DNA from: Triops longicaudatus
Lineage: Eukaryota > Arthropoda > Branchiopoda > Notostraca > Triopsidae
Assembly (NCBI GenBank): GCA_022885665.1
Contig: JAGQDJ010000038.1
Location: 248,001 to 312,000, forward strand
Reading direction: 5' to 3'
Length of the DNA stretch: 64,000 nucleotides
This document shows, piece by piece, positions 50,701 through 61,989 of the stretch (position 1 is its first letter; each line of letters begins with the position of its first letter). Under the pieces are notes generated by a model. The model made no database searches and was not told where the DNA came from. It was given only the letters and a program-made list of their open reading frames with translations. A program made the translations under genes and the position numbers.

Positions 50701-51189
50701 GAATTCTTATTGCAACTTAACGGCAGTTCTACTCATGTTGAAAACGGTTATCCGGAGCTGGTTTGCTTATTAGGCGACTTAGGAAACGATCCTGTTGTCA
50801 AACAAAGGTTACTTACGATAGAGTCGCAGTTTTGGCGAGCGTTCCAAACCTGGGAAATCAGACAAAGAGAAAAGCGCATGAATGGAAAGGGTGTCCAAAC
50901 CTTAGACACGCCGAGATCACAGTTAACTCTACAACAGTACCTCGAAGTCCAGACCGAACACATGCGAAGGTCTGGCGAGTTCGTTGAGCATATCGACAAA
51001 ACATGTGCTAGCAACGCTGCTGCAGAGGTAGATGCTAGTGAGGAGGATCTCCAGGCAGTCGTGAACACTCTAGTTTCCTGTGCACAGAAACTAAACAGTT
51101 TTCATTCAAGGAAAGTTCCATTAGATATTCAAAGTAAAGTTAGAGAAGTGTCTGACTCCTTAATGAGATTTGTTTCAAAATCAAGTTAA
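47789..51189 (+). CDS. FIRRM: FIRRM (C1orf112), FIGNL1-interacting regulator of recombination
   Basis: Eleven exons (47789-47944, 47995-48066, 48113-48252, 48320-48459, 48535-48865, 48926-49043, 49100-49229, 49492-49720, 49794-50076, 50345-50560, 50629-51189) join in phase to about 791 aa; human FIRRM is 853 aa. The best marker is SMLASDALCFMARYGSGQFC, matching the human SLLAMDAWCFLARYGTAELC block, followed by the same leucine-rich helical pattern and LPLTRFPVEAMEQIRERAVRE. The protein is all-helical, and the extreme C-terminal helices also follow the human pattern. FIRRM stabilises FIGNL1 and with it removes RAD51 filaments during homologous recombination and meiosis. The ATG is the first in frame, but a short upstream coding exon cannot be excluded. 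The dynein-tail gene starts 140 bp after its stop. Confidence 0.8.
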
Positions 51190-51328
51190 TACAGTATTCT
51201 ATTTTTTATTATTTTTGGGGCTTATTTGAAACTTGCCAGTTTCTGTAGTGTTTTACACGCGACAGTTTTATGTGCAGTTCTGGTTTGTAGACTTGACCCG
51301 TATAGCGAAGAAATTGGAAGTGGAAATC

Positions 51329-54300
51329 ATGGAAGTGTACGGAAAAACGTCGTTAAGCCTTACGGGATGGTTGGAGATCTACGAGAAGGTCGTAATTTCA
51401 TCACTGCAGAGTCGCTTGAACGCCCAGGAATTGCAGAAGTTTAAGCAAACTCTCGAGTAAGTGTCAATAATCACCTAAGTTAGTAAGTACTAAGATAGCC
51501 TTAGAGTCTTTTTGATCCGATACCATTGCAACTTGTACAATCAACCGATTTGTTGTAGATGTGTGAAAGCATCTGAGAGGTGATATGTCTCACCACAAGT
51601 ATTACGTATAAAGTAGTAAAATTAAATTCAATAAACTGAAGTGTGAAGATTGGACATAATACGTTTAGATAAGCTATACAATGAAATAGTCAAGTTTCAA
51701 AAATTTTTCTTTTTTAAATTTTTCAATTTAAATCTGAAGTTGATTTGGAAATTGAAATCAACATAAAGAATATCGGATTCCATCTTCGTCACGTTTCTCA
51801 TATTGTTTGGGAAAAAGGTAGAGTGTCGGATCAGAGAGATATTGTGCTGTACGTAGACTAAATGCATTTTGTGAAGGGATGGTGTAAGAATGTGGAATGA
51901 AGACTGTGGTGACTACACTACGGAAACGCAGCCGAATGCTGCGTCTCTTCTGGAAGCGTTCGGCGCAGGACGTTATGAAATATTCGACGACCTGAAAACT
52001 GAGATAAATCTACATATGCAAAGCAGAAGAACAAGTGACAAACTTCCGTTAAAGACGCGAGAAATTGTGAACAGCCTCAGACACGAACTACATTTATGGA
52101 AAACAGAAACATACAGCTCTAGAAAACTGGAGTCGTTTCTATGTATCGTGAAAGCCGCAGCGGTACAACGCCAAGATGGCGATGAAGAGAAAAGATTTTT
52201 AAACTTAACACAATCCTGTGCTAATGCGATAAGCGAATGGTCACGAGGATTCGGCGCATTAACTTCTCAAGAGTAAGTATTAATTCAATGAAATCTCGCT
52301 ATAACGATTTTCAAGAGGACGGGGAAAAAAGTTCGGTATTTCTGCAGATCGCTATATGTATTAATATATCGAACGCTTTTCCTGTACTTTACGTAAGTCG
52401 ATACGGGCTCTCCATGTTAGTTGATAATTCGTTAAAACAGGAGTTCGTTATAGCGAGATTCTGCTGTATCACACTTCTTGCCTAGGATCGAGATGGACCA
52501 AAGATATGAAGTACTTGAAGAACTATTAGCTGCTTGGATTTCCAAAGTAAATTTGGTATGTCAGGATTTGGATTTCGACTGGTCATCAGAAGACGATGCT
52601 ATGATAAATCATGAAGTTTATAAATGTAAAGAAGTGCTGAGACAACTTGCTGGGTTTCACAAGGTTCGATGACAATTTGAAGTGGCTAAGTTTTAGGAGA
52701 ATGTGACAAGAAAATTTTTCTTATTTTTCTAGGAGTTAAAAAGTTTCGAAACTTTTGTAAAAACGTTTCCAGAATTTTTCAGGAACATGAAAAACGACGA
52801 ACGCAATGAATGTATGCAACAACTTCACAGCGCAGTGCATGCAAGGGAGGACGTGGAATGGGAGGCTTTTGTAAAGCACCAACGCCAAGTGAAAGAGATA
52901 TTGGAAGAAAACATTTACTTAGTTCTGAAGGATTTGCTATCATCCGAAACGTACTGGACAGTAATATAAAGTCAATTTAAAAAAGTACTTCTGAATTGTG
53001 TAGGTGTCGTGTGAGGAATCAGCATATCATTAATGCAATGGGAAGCCTGGTCTCGTGGACGATGGTACAATCTTTAAAAGATAACGCACAACGGTCTGTT
53101 TTGTACAAGTTTGGTACAGATTTATCAGACGTACAGCACCAGCTCCAAATTACGGACACATTTTCTGTAGTATTTTTTTTATTAATTTAAATATTAATGA
53201 AATTTCTAATTCTCTTGAAAGGAGAAAGGTCCCAAGTTTCGCTTCGATTTTCCTATGAAAGTGTTCCAGCGAAGGTTACTATTCCAGCAGCTCAAACGTT
53301 CTTACATTGCCATTACCAACTCTGACAATACGTCAAATAATACTGACTGCATAGCTCAGGTAAACTTTAATTATCTGAGACTTTAATAAGCTAAATAAAA
53401 CAATTATGCAGAATAAGCAGAAATATGTTGCAGTAGCAAAATATATGCGCAACATGGAAAGTGCGTTTCACACTGCTTGGTGTAAGCGCACTGCTGCAGA
53501 AGTGAACTCAATACTTTGCATCGAAACTTTGGCGCAAAGCTCTACGTTAGGCAAGTACTTTGTTTATAGTAGGCCCTTATTTACCGGAATCATTCTAAAC
53601 GAAAAACAAATCCAACAATTCCTTCTTGTTTGTGCATCACAATGAAGGCTATTATATCCTACTACATAGTTTCGAATGCGTAGTGATATCGACCATGTTT
53701 ACCTTTTAGATTCCGAAGATTTAAAGATTGCGAACGTTCCAAGTTATGTTACTGTAAGCCAAGAGGCTCGGATGTTTTTAGGGATGCAGTTCAACATCCC
53801 AAAAGTGTGTTGTATATTACTGCAACAGGAGAAAATTTTATTTCAACGTTGGCGTGTTCTACAAAATCTTCAACAAGACTTGCAAAATATATCACACTTT
53901 TCTGACGTTGAGGTAATTACTACTTCACCTAAATGTTTCTTCAACAGTTTCACGGGTATTGTGGATGTATTTGCAGAAAGAACTCCTTGGTGGAGATTGT
54001 ATGACCCTTCACAAGCGATTGCGTTCGCTATGTCGACGCGCTACTTGGTCAACCTTATCATTCAATGAGTCGGCGAACCAATTTGCTCAAGAGCTGACGG
54101 CATTCAGAGCTCTTGTTTATAATGTTCGAAATATTTCCCTTGTTTTAGAGGACAAACTTCGCAAAATTGAACCTTTGCCTACAATCGAAGATGAAATGTC
54201 TAGAAATGAATTGATTTCTGTTCAAGTAACCAGAAAATATTCATTTATGCTACTAAATGTACAACACAACGTGCGAATAGGACTTCGTTAAGCAAATGAA

Positions 54301-56106
54301 ACGTTATGCGGATAAATTTTATGAGAAGCTGTCGGATGTCCTCGACTCCCTTAGACCGCCATTAATGCAGTTAGAAAATATGATCGTGAACCACGACGTA
54401 GAGCAACATAAACGACTAGAAGGTTTCTATTTACAATGGGAGGGTAAAGTTTACAACATTCTCGTTAAGTAAGATTAAGCCGTGTTAAAGCGTCTTGAAA
54501 ATAAAAATAATAAATTATGATCAGTTACGTTACAGATAGTATGAAGCAACTCTTGGAACTTCTTAAACGTCCATATCCAACTTTCGAACTCGAAACGAAG
54601 CTAGTCGTACCTTATGTTACAACTAACCCTTCCCTACCAGACCTTTACAACCTTTTCAATTCTGTCACTAGATATTGGGTGAAAAAGTACGTGCCATGCA
54701 ATTGCATATATCATAGGTGATTTTAGTGAAACACAGAAAACTGACACTTGCAGTAATGTACCTTTTAACACACTTACTTATTGGAGGAGGTAGGGGACAA
54801 TTTGGACTAGCCTCGATTTTTTACTTGTCATTATATGTACTGTAAAGACAAAATGTTGAATTCAATCATTTTTCTTCCTATATAAAATATATTCTTTCCA
54901 ATAGATTGTTCTTACGGACAGTTCGTCAAATAAAGTTAATTTCGTTTTTAAAAGACAACCCAAATCTTATTAGCGTTTTACTATCGTCTCCAGCTCTCGA
55001 AGCTGTTTTTCCTATTTGTCGAGTGTATAATTACTTTTGTAAGCTCCAAAATGTTCACGGTTTATTTTTATACTTTTTGTACAAATTTCTGTGCGTCCAA
55101 AATGTCCCGTCTTTCTTCGTAATAATTTTTCTAATGCAAGCGGTGGATCTAGTGGCAATGAGTAACATTGGAATTGCATATAATTGTGCGCATAACTTAA
55201 CATTCACCACTTAACTATCATGAACGTTTTGTTCTAGGAGTCAATGCTTAAAAAGATGGAAGAGAAATACTTGCATCCCTTTTGCGGAAAATTCCACGTA
55301 CACGTATTTGGATGACCTACTGTATGAGCCTACTATAAAAACACTGTCACAAGAGGTCCAAAGTTCGGTGAAACTAACTTTACATAAAGTTAAAGCTGAG
55401 TTGAAAAAGTACGCTTAAAAACGTTACGTAACGTGTGAATTCTAATTAATTTTTTTCTAAGGTGGACAATTTTTGTCAAAATATGGCGACGGGAAAAAGA
55501 TTTAAAACAAGTTGAGTTACCCACTGATGGCAGTCTTCCAATTACAATACTTAATAATGGTCTTGAATATTATGACCATTTAACAGAGTTGTTTAGCAAC
55601 TTACTCCGTCCGTCAACTATAGGCTTTTTTAGGTAAACTGCTCCTTTCTTACAAAGTAACAGTGTGGTTATAACAGCGTACTTAATTACCTTTTTTTTGA
55701 AGACTCAATAACATCAGCCTTTCTGTTGACATTTTTGGATATGTTCAAGAGTGGATGGGTAAATTTGCCGGTGCTTGGCTCCAGATCGTTCGAAAAATGA
55801 TCGAAAATTTTAATTGCACGGCGGTAAGTTTCTTTGCTTTACGCAACAGAGATTAACGATATTTTTGAGTAGGGAACTACTGGGAAACAAGTTCAAGACA
55901 CAGAATCAGATTTTGAGTATATCACTGCAGCTTTAACAAGCTTACAGTTGTATGGTTTAGAGGTATGGTGTGCAGTTATACTGGTTAAGTACGTATTGAT
56001 GCTGTTCAATTAACATTAATATTTTTAGATTCCCTGGCTCATAAAAGATAAATTTGCGCAGTTACTGTTTGCGTTACGGAAAACTCATTCCTCATTTACA
56101 CTGTAG
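51329..56106 (+). CDS. Dynein heavy chain N-terminal tail gene lacking the motor
   Basis: Seventeen exons keep phase: 51329-51456, 51877-52272, 52486-52663, 52733-52950, 53004-53166, 53222-53359, 53412-53554, 53684-53912, 53977-54225, 54281-54468, 54525-54686, 54905-55024, 55238-55408, 55462-55632, 55703-55823, 55873-55962, 56029-56106 (about 980 aa). The protein is helical and follows the DHC_N1 tail order: a REVKYLQRLGFEIP-like block (SQEARMFLGMQFNIPKV), LTWSS-like (ATWSTLSFNESANQF), VVFSPSLE-like (LVVPYVTTNPSLPDL), FVKIWRRE, then VQEWMGKFAGAWLQIVRKMI matching the conserved tail helix of heavy chains. The final exon reads LQLYGLEIPWLIKDKFAQLL, the expected YGQ-LPEEV element, then stops. Linker, AAA ring, stalk and microtubule-binding domain are absent from the window. 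The start is uncertain; sequence upstream of 51329 may be coding. Confidence 0.6.
52282..52471. mobile_element. Pogo-like MITE in a dynein-tail intron
   Basis: The intron between 52272 and 52486 is almost wholly an inverted-repeat element: AATCTCGCTATAACGA on the left (52292-52306 region) and its reverse complement TCGTTATAGCGAGATT on the right (52445-52460), 190 bp in all, bounded by TA. These end motifs match those of pogo/Tigger-type MITEs. The insertion sits close to both splice sites and appears to constitute the intron interior. Confidence 0.65.
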
Positions 56107-57141
56107 TGACTTTAATGATACAAGCGAGTTTCAACTTTCATTCGAAATGTCTTGTTGCCGCAGAGGGTAATACATTCCCTGGATCATCATATATGTGGGT
56201 GTCAGGGTTGAATTATCGAGGTATTTTTTGTACCGTGGTAATTACCGTGGTATATATTTTTTACCGCGTTAAATAGCAAAGTACCGCAATTACCGCATTA
56301 CCGCAAGCACTTGAAAGTATCGAGCTGTGGCCGGAAAATGCGTAAAGTTGTCTTTTAATCCAGCTTCACGGCAGTTCGCTGGACATGACATCATTGCTAG
56401 TTACACAATTGTAGTATAGTCTACAAGTCTTTAAGCGCCTTTTTAATGGTTTTAAAGCGTCTTATAAACTCATCTTACTGAAGTCTTTTTTACACAAATG
56501 CTACTTGCGCAATGTGTAAATGCACGCGTTACGTAAAGTATACGTAAATAAGCTTTTATTAGCGTTGAAAGAACAGTCCTAAAAATATATTACAAAGTGG
56601 AGCGGATGGCTTTCAAGTGATCGTACTGTACAGCTTCTTGATTCGATAAGTTAGCATATATTTGTTTTCACGTAGTTTTCGAAATCTTCGAGTACGATAA
56701 TTAGTCTTTCGTCATGAGACTAAGGTTGTCAGCAATGCGCCAATTGTACCAAGAAACTACGAACTCATTCCAAAAGAAATCGAAGTTTGGACCTCGATCG
56801 ATCCACGATTGGGAAGGTTTCACTCACAGGTATCCGATACAGTTATGCATGTTTAATGAAGAGACAGGAAGGGTTGAGCATTACTTGTCATTCTACCCTT
56901 ATTAATTAAGGGACCCGAAGCCTTCGCCTCTTCAGGCCAATAAGGTGACTTAAAAAACAGCCAAAAATGTGCATGTCAATAATGCATGCGCGTAAAGGGG
57001 CTTCGATTGCGTTCAAGAAATTTTGACAATGATACAGGACCATAGTTCTACGAAAAACCTTTCGTTCTGCGACAGGCTACTCTTAATCAGAACAGAGAAG
57101 AACTTCTTGCGCTACGGGTGTCAAACCTATATCCGCAGACC
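56107..57141. other. Intergenic region between dynein-tail and mucin genes
   Basis: About 1 kb. From about 56203 a stretch beginning CAGGGTTGAATTATCGAGGT continues with repeated TTACCG/GGTAATTACCG units, resembling the terminal region of hAT elements, but the partner end is not found. A 63-codon ATG-initiated frame at 56714-56905 resembles no family I know and is not called as a gene. No dynein motor sequence is visible. Confidence 0.4.
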
Positions 57142-60031
57142 ATGAGCTCTTCAACATACGTTAATTGTTTTCTCGGTAAGTAAGAAAGTTAAATTAGTAC
57201 AATTTCAGAATGCTAATTAGCTCGACGACTGAAGAACATTTTTTTTACAGTAATATTAGCTATAGCAAATCCAGCAAAAGGATTTTTTTGCCTGTTTTTT
57301 TCTTGTGACGCGCGTAATACAGCGAATGCGACTAACATCGCAGGTGTTGACCAAACTGCAACTTCCGCCCCTCAGATGATTACTTCGCCCGGGTCTGTTT
57401 GTACATGTTTGCTACATAATCAAAGCCGTGCACAAAGGGATGCTCTCGTCACCGAAATAATGAAAAATAATTTCGTTGACCTCACGCTATCCGTTTCCAA
57501 CGCCACTGAAGAATTTGTAAGCTTTTCTGGTGACGTCTTTAATTTAGAAACATTCATTCTGGACCAAGCCAATGCTCCTAATTTAGAAAATAGTATAAGC
57601 ATTGCTTTAAACGGTGACCTATTTTTTATGGACTGGATCGAAGAAACACGATGTAAAACATTTCTATTACTCACAACAAGGAAGAAACTTAAGAGTTATA
57701 CTCGAATAGATTATTTTCGAAGTTATAATACATTAGCTCTATACATCAACCAATGGTACGTCTATCCACTGGGACGTGAATTACTGGAGATTGCCGTTTC
57801 TCACGGAACGTCCATTGGGGTATTCAGGGCAGGCCAGTCCTTGACTTACGATGGAATTTGCTATGCAGGGCAGAACGGGGCCGGACCATATCTTTTCGAA
57901 CAGCAGTGCAAAATCAGTACGTTTATTGTTCCTTCAGATTTAATATTTGTATCTTATACACTTAATGATGAAATCGCGCTAAAATACGAATAATTATTTT
58001 TAAACAGATCTTTCGTACCTGGTTCGAGTTGCTTTTAACGGGACATGCAATACTACCGAAAAGGAGAAAATATACACAATCGCGCAAATAGAGGCAACGG
58101 TAAAGAAGAACTTTGAAAACATGATGTAAATATTTTTTTTCTCTTCACAGTTCGACATGTACTTTTCGTTAACAAGTGAAAAATTCGTCCGCTCGGCATT
58201 ATTTAACGTCTCCCAGACAAGCAATACAACGGACATCTTCTTGGAACTTTTTTACAACACGAACATTTCTATTTGGGATATTGAGCGTCACCTTCAATCG
58301 ATGAATCCGCTGTCGGTCACCTGCGAAAATTCTCAGAAAGTTGCTACGCATTCCCCAATTTCACTCGTTAGCTGTAAGTTACCAAGTAAAATCACTCGAA
58401 CTTGACTTCAAGTCAAACCTCGCAAATCGGACAACGGATCCCATTCTGCTTTTGCTTCACAGCTTAACCGTTGCTTTTTAGCTTTTCTTTTAGATAGCCT
58501 CCTACTCGTAAGTTCACTTTCGAAGCACCATGTTTGTTATGGGGATATCATTTTCCTCAGAAAATTTTTGTACATTTTTTAGCAGTATAGTCAACTAACA
58601 GAAAAAATTAACTAATCAGCCATCAATGAAGCAGGGACAAAATGGGTACGTTTGAGTGACTAAAGGACGGTGTCGAACATTTTTGGCCTTTTTGTCTTCC
58701 TTTTAGTGCAATTATGTTTTCATCATTTCTGTTTAAACAAAAGGGATGTTTTAATATCACGGATGTAAAAACAATTCTTCAGGCAGTTGGTATGATCCCA
58801 CGCTCAACACCACACGCTGCATGCCGTCCAATGGAACTTCGACGTCGGTTAATAATTCAACGCAAGCATCAACTGGGACACAAAATTCGTTCGCTGGAGC
58901 CAACCTTACCACAGCCTCAAGTGCCACGACCATAGCCAGTTCTTCACGTACAGATACTCCGCCGTCTTCTACTCCTCAAGGAAATTCCGGTGTCCAAAAC
59001 CCTCCTTCTGGGTCAGCGAACTCAACTTCAACCAACTCTACAGGGACCGGAAATTCATCTTCTAGTCAAAATTCCAATCAATCTCAAACCTCTACTACTC
59101 TTCTTACAACCCAGACAACTATTACTGCAACCCAGTCAACAATTACTGCAACCCAGTCAACAATTACTGCAACCCCGTCAACAATTACTGCAACCCAGTC
59201 AACAATTACTGCAACCCAGTCAACTATTACTACCGCTCCTGACACTTCCAATAATGGTCAAAGTGCAACAGCAATTTCACCTACTGGAGGATCTACTGCC
59301 CCTATTAATACTTCTCCCTCATCCATGAATGCTTCTAATAATCTTCCAACCAACAGTCCTGCGGCCTCAAATGGTCCAGCGTCTGGGGTAAGTAATAGTG
59401 TGGCTACAACCACGCCTTCCTCTCAAGCGTCCGCTGGAAACCAGAACGCATCTTCAACTACGGCTTCATCGTTAACTCAGGTTTGCTGGACAAAAATATA
59501 GAAGACAATAAAAATATAAATAAAGAAGTTAAAAATAAAACACGGTGAGTTGCTTATGGTAAATTTTATTAGTCAAACAGTACAACAGCCGCCTCGGGTT
59601 CTCCGGCTGGTAACTCCGGTGCAACGATGGCTGGTAGTTACACTGGCAAAACAACTCCTTTTGACGAAGATCCATTTTTTAAAGCTGTGGTACCGGTTTT
59701 CACAAAGAAGTTTAATGGTATTGTATAACATAAAGGATGATTTAAACGAAATATTCCATAATCCCTATTAAACAGACGAATACCTGCTACGAGCAGTGGG
59801 TACCATGCGGCCTATCACAGCTCATAACGATTTTTATTGGATCACGGTACCTTTATGCATAGGTGAGTCGTAAATATTAACAATAATCCAAGGTGCATTA
59901 ACAATTGAATTAAACGGTTATCACGTGTAGTTGCAGTCATCTTAGCAGTGCTTTGTATGATGTGCTTGCAAGTAGACTGGTTAATAGTTTGTGGTGGAAA
60001 GTGGAAGGAAACACAGAACCTAATCAAGTAG
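57142..60031 (+). CDS. Transmembrane mucin-like protein, unknown family
   Basis: Eight exons (57142-57175, 57251-57916, 58008-58099, 58151-58373, 58783-59480, 59573-59717, 59776-59862, 59931-60031) join in phase to about 681 aa. A signal peptide is followed by an ectodomain of about 310 residues with several Asn-X-Ser/Thr sites and a few cysteines that I do not recognise. Next comes a Ser/Thr/Asn/Pro-rich mucin stretch (about 345-620) containing a 7-residue tandem repeat (ITATQST). Near the C-terminus lies one membrane helix (ITVPLCIGVAVILAVLCMMC) and a short basic cytoplasmic tail (KWKETQNLIK). The architecture suggests a cell-surface, heavily O-glycosylated protein. The joints are supported by phase and by splice-site quality only, since no homologue is recognised. 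Confidence 0.65.
59107..59233. repeat. 21-bp coding minisatellite in the mucin gene
   Basis: Five to six near-identical copies of a 21-bp unit (ACAATTACTGCAACCCAGTC plus one base) encode ITATQST. Nearly all copies differ by one or two substitutions only (for example CCAGTC to CCCGTC), pointing to recent expansion within the mucin domain. Confidence 0.9.
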
Positions 60032-60489
60032 AACGACAAGGAGTTGTGGAGTTATTCAGATATGTCCTAAACGTAGATGTGGTATAATTTATTTTAGATG
60101 CACGTGTGTGTATGTAAAATTTCGGGGTGTAATACACAGAATGAGCTTAGAAAGAGATCACATGGTTTACTGTTTCTTCATTAGAAAATACTAGCGAGGC
60201 TTCGGTATAATATTTACGTGAACTCCAAAACGGCTAAATAGCTTCCTGTAATTCCAAATTCATTAATTGGAATAACTTGAAAATGTTCTGTACGTCGTAA
60301 TATATTGCAATTTGCCTCAACCTTAAGTGTTGACTATATTATTTAATTTTGAACAAACTTCTTGCCAGAAAGAAGTTTAGAAATAATCAAAAAACAGTAC
60401 TACTTATCATCTGTGATAAGTTGCGTGGATAACATATCATCGGTACTTATTGTATTTTGCAAAAAGTTCTATAGTACGCAGTTCTATAG

Positions 60490-60718
60490 TACGTGCTGTG
60501 GCCGAGCGGTCCATGTCTTGGACTCGTGATCTTAAGGTCGTAGGTTTCATTCCCCATGCCTGAAGTTTGTTTTTTCTGACAAAAAGATACAACTATATCC
60601 TATCCTGCTTCCTTAGGTACCTGGTATATCCACGTAAAATGGAATCACCAAGAGTACCACTGGAAACAGCATAGGAAGCAGGAGAGCGGATAGGAAAGGG
60701 TGAAGGATACCTCGGAAA
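60490..60718 (+). mobile_element. tRNA-derived SINE, copy 1
   Basis: An A box TGGCCGAGCGG at 60499-60509 and a decayed B box GGTTTCATTCC at 60543-60553 mark a Pol III tRNA-Ser/Leu-type head, followed by a non-tRNA body (AATGGAATCACCAAGAGTAC). No tRNA acceptor stem closes, so it is not a functional tRNA. Confidence 0.7.
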
Positions 60719-60961
60719 GCAATTTGCCTGAACCTTCACTGTTGACTATAGTATTTCATTTTGAACAAACGTCCTGACAGATAGAAGTCTAGAAATAATC
60801 AAAGAACAGTAATAGTTGGCATCTGTGACAAGTTACATAGGTAACATACCACCGGAATTTTTTTTTATTTAAAACAAGTATTCAGCAAGATAACCACGAC
60901 CCTATTAATGGAAACTCTTTTTTCCGAAAATATATGTTTTGCATTTATATAGTATTTACAC

Positions 60962-61185
60962 TATGTGTTATGGCCGAACGGTCTGAGTCCTCGCCTTGAG
61001 ACCGTGAGGTCGTGGGTTCGATTCCCCGTGTCTGAGGTTTAGTTTTTCAGAGGAAAAGACACTGTCTATACTCTGTCCTGCTTTCTATGGTACTTGGTAT
61101 ATCCCAATAAAATGGAATTGCCAAGAGTACCACGGGAAGCAGGAAAGGGATACGAAAGGGTGAACGAGACCTCGGAAAGCATGAT
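60962..61185 (+). mobile_element. tRNA-derived SINE, copy 2
   Basis: An A box TGGCCGAACGG (60971-60981) and an intact consensus B box GGTTCGATTCC (61015-61025), followed by the same body as copy 1 (AATGGAATTGCCAAGAGTAC). This is the better preserved head and could still be transcribed by Pol III. A simple tail is not obvious. Confidence 0.75.
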
Positions 61186-61989
61186 GCTGGCATCGTGCAT
61201 CGCACTTTTTCCCATGTTATTCCTTATGGGATTTCAAAAATTTTGGCTCCTGAGACGCCCTTAGGGCATAGTTACGTATTCAAACTCAATTTTCTCACTT
61301 ATTTCAAGGACTAGCGTAATAATTCTTACAGATTCGGAATCCTTGTGCGGAAAGGAATAATTTCCATGACTTAATTTGCCTAAATGTGCCGGATGATTTA
61401 ATTTGCCTATTTCAAACATTCGGTTAATTGGAGTACGAGATGATAATGGACATTTTTGCCCATACTTGAATACCGTTTAGGTTGGCAGAAACAAAATTAC
61501 TGGAATGGTCATCCATATACCAAACAAGGTGAGGTGTTCAGAATTTTGTTACATGTTTTCTTGCACGATTTTAAATCTTTTGTACGATTACTCTTTTGCC
61601 GGTGAGCGCTTTCCTGGTGCTCATAAATTCAAGACTTCGTAAAAGGCAGTGTAAAACAGACAGTGTAAAATTTAAAGTTCACTTTTACTGTTTTACTCGC
61701 AATTTAATTATTGAAAAATAGGAAATAAAATTCCAAGCCGAGAGAAATTTATTGCCTAAAATACGTGTATTTAATAACCAAGTACCAAAGGAATCTGTTT
61801 GTGTTCTCCCATGCAGTTCTCCCTTGCTAACGCATTCTGTTAACATAATCACGTTAACAGAAGTACATTGAAGACTTATGACACATTGTACGGTATCCTT
61901 GACTTCTGATACATTGGTTGTCAGCTTCACTCTCCTGGACCCCAGACCCTGGTCGGAGCAATGAGTACATAGCTGCTAGGGATGGGCAG

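Larger units (their letters stand above)
60307..61190. repeat. Tandem duplication of about 410-470 bp
   Basis: Segment 60307-60718 recurs at 60719-61190. Both begin GCAATTTGCCT, continue through GTTGACTATA and GAACAAAC, then the tRNA-like head, and end CTCGGAAAGC. The second copy has about 60 extra bases ahead of the tRNA-like head. Divergence of perhaps a tenth to a fifth implies the duplication is not recent. Confidence 0.7.

Noticed and set aside
56714..56905. 63-codon ATG-initiated open frame between the dynein-tail and mucin genes
   Set aside because: Too short and without a recognisable domain; could be real but not supportable from sequence alone.
60490..61030. Functional tRNA-Leu or tRNA-Ser genes
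   Set aside because: A and B boxes are present but acceptor and anticodon stems do not pair, and a common non-tRNA body follows both heads; a SINE fits better.
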